Below are positions 63,187-64,000 of a stretch of 64,000 nt of DNA, one piece after another. Under the pieces are notes generated by a model. It saw only the letters and a list, made by a program, of their open reading frames with translations, was not told the DNA's origin and did not search any database. Position 1 is the first letter of the stretch. The number at the start of each line of letters is the position of its first letter. A program made the position numbers and the translations under genes. The stretch is from positions 22,908-86,907 of the forward strand of contig NZ_LLWQ01000209.1 in the NCBI RefSeq assembly GCF_001447385.1, given 5' to 3'. This DNA is from Paracoccus sp. MKU1 (GTDB lineage: Bacteria; Pseudomonadota; Alphaproteobacteria; Rhodobacterales; Rhodobacteraceae).

Positions 63187-64000
63187 ATGAACGAACCCCA
63201 CCGATCTGGCCTCGCCGCCGGAAGCCGGGACTTGCCCGACGCCGGCCGCCGCAACCTGCTCAAGCTGACAGGTGCGGGCGTTGTCGCCTTCGGTGCCGGA
63301 TTGCTTTTCAATATCCCCAACGCAAAGGCTCAGAACATGTCGGACGAATGGGATAAGACCTTCCCGCGCAGCGAGAAGGTGGACCATGAGAAGGTCAGTT
63401 TCACCAACCGCTACGGCATCACCCTGTCGGGCGATCTCTATCTGCCGAAGGACCGCACCGACGCCATGCCCGCGCTGGCCGTGGGCGGCCCGTTCGGCGC
63501 GGTAAAGGAACAATCCTCGGGCCTCTATGCCCAGACCATGGCCGAGCGCGGCTTCGTCACGCTGGCTTTCGATCCCTCTTATACTGGCGAAAGCGGTGGC
63601 GAGCCCCGCAACATCGCCTCGCCCGACATCAACACCGAGGATGTCATGGCGGCTGTGGACCTCCTCGGCCTGCACGGCTCGGTGGACCGCGAGCGGATCG
63701 GCCTCATCGGCATCTGCGGCTGGGGCGGCATGGCGCTGAGCGCCGTGGCGGTCGACAAGCGCGTCAAGGCGATCGCCGTCAGCACCATGTATGACATGAC
63801 CCGCGTCATGTCGAACGGCTACGACGACAGCATGACCCCCGAACAACGCGCGCTGGCACTGGAACAGATCAGCCGGCAGCGCAGGGAAGATGCCGCGAAC
63901 GGTGCCCCGGCCTGGCAGCCGCCCTATAACGAGCTGAAAGGCGGCGAGGCGCAGTTCCTGGTCGATTACCACGACTATTACATGACCCCGCGCCGCACTG
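63187..64000 (+). CDS. Tat-exported alpha/beta hydrolase (YcjY/DLH-like), 3' end outside the window
   Basis: The frame is open to the window end (about 271 residues seen). A twin-arginine leader (GRRNLLKLTGAGVVAFGAG) precedes VSFTNRYGITLSGDLYLP, a typical start of COG1073 hydrolases. The nucleophile-elbow region reads LIGICGWGGMALSAVA, with cysteine and tryptophan where most serine hydrolases have GxSxG. YCJY-like proteins with this ICGWGG elbow are annotated as dienelactone-hydrolase-like. Substrate unknown. An AAAGGA site lies upstream of the ATG at 63187. Confidence 0.8.
   Translation, partial: MNEPHRSGLAAGSRDLPDAGRRNLLKLTGAGVVAFGAGLLFNIPNAKAQNMSDEWDKTFPRSEKVDHEKVSFTNRYGITLSGDLYLPKDRTDAMPALAVGGPFGAVKEQSSGLYAQTMAERGFVTLAFDPSYTGESGGEPRNIASPDINTEDVMAAVDLLGLHGSVDRERIGLIGICGWGGMALSAVAVDKRVKAIAVSTMYDMTRVMSNGYDDSMTPEQRALALEQISRQRREDAANGAPAWQPPYNELKGGEAQFLVDYHDYYMTPRRT

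Overview
The window is a high-GC piece of an alphaproteobacterial genome. Gene content and coding style (NsrR/RIC pair, IS481 copies, OpgD, many CaiB-type CoA-transferases, dense operons with ATGA overlaps) fit Rhodobacterales, probably Paracoccus or a close relative. The genus is an inference; no rRNA or other marker gene is present.

Layout. (1) About 1-6.7 kb is worn accessory DNA: a partial aldo/keto reductase, three LysR genes of which two are truncated, an SDR tail, a frameshifted SRPBCC gene, an HxlR regulator with a small cupin protein, and an RpiR regulator. (2) About 6.66-45.3 kb is one large catabolic island. It holds a branched-chain-type ABC importer with two paralogous binding proteins, a gentisate-dioxygenase-like ring-cleavage enzyme with a flavin hydroxylase, a P450 with its own ferredoxin and ferredoxin reductase, aldehyde and GMC dehydrogenases, two class III CoA-transferases, a fumarylacetoacetate-hydrolase-family enzyme, a 2-methylisocitrate-lyase-like enzyme and PrpF. 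It also holds a beta-oxidation set (acyl-CoA ligase, acyl-CoA dehydrogenase, enoyl-CoA hydratase, atypical SDR), a second ABC importer, a DcaP-like porin, an MFS exporter and a FadR-type GntR regulator. (3) About 45.4-47 kb is an IS481 element sitting in an IS5-type remnant next to a truncated crcB. (4) About 47.2-57.5 kb carries a DUF72 gene, opgD, a cytochrome b561 and a tightly coupled six-gene operon (CDP-alcohol phosphotransferase, phosphatase/sulfatase-fold membrane enzyme, NMT1-type ABC importer, glycosyltransferase). (5) About 57.5-64 kb has a dead second IS481 copy carrying three short palindromic insertions, a CBS protein, the nitric-oxide-response pair nsrR/ric with twin operators, an AhpD-like protein, a LysR/MFS deletion scar and a partial alpha/beta hydrolase.

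How it works together. Ten copies of a 15-bp palindrome, consensus AATGGTTGAACCAAT, lie in front of essentially every transcription unit of the island, including the GntR gene. They overlap or abut recognisable -35/-10 elements. The core fits the known FadR-subfamily operator pattern TNGTNNNACNA, so the island is probably one regulon repressed by its own GntR protein and released by a pathway intermediate. The enzyme set suggests uptake of an aromatic or alkyl-aromatic acid, P450 or flavin hydroxylation, gentisate-type ring opening, and disposal of (methyl-)branched dicarboxylic fragments through CoA-transfer and lyase chemistry. The actual substrate cannot be read from the sequence.
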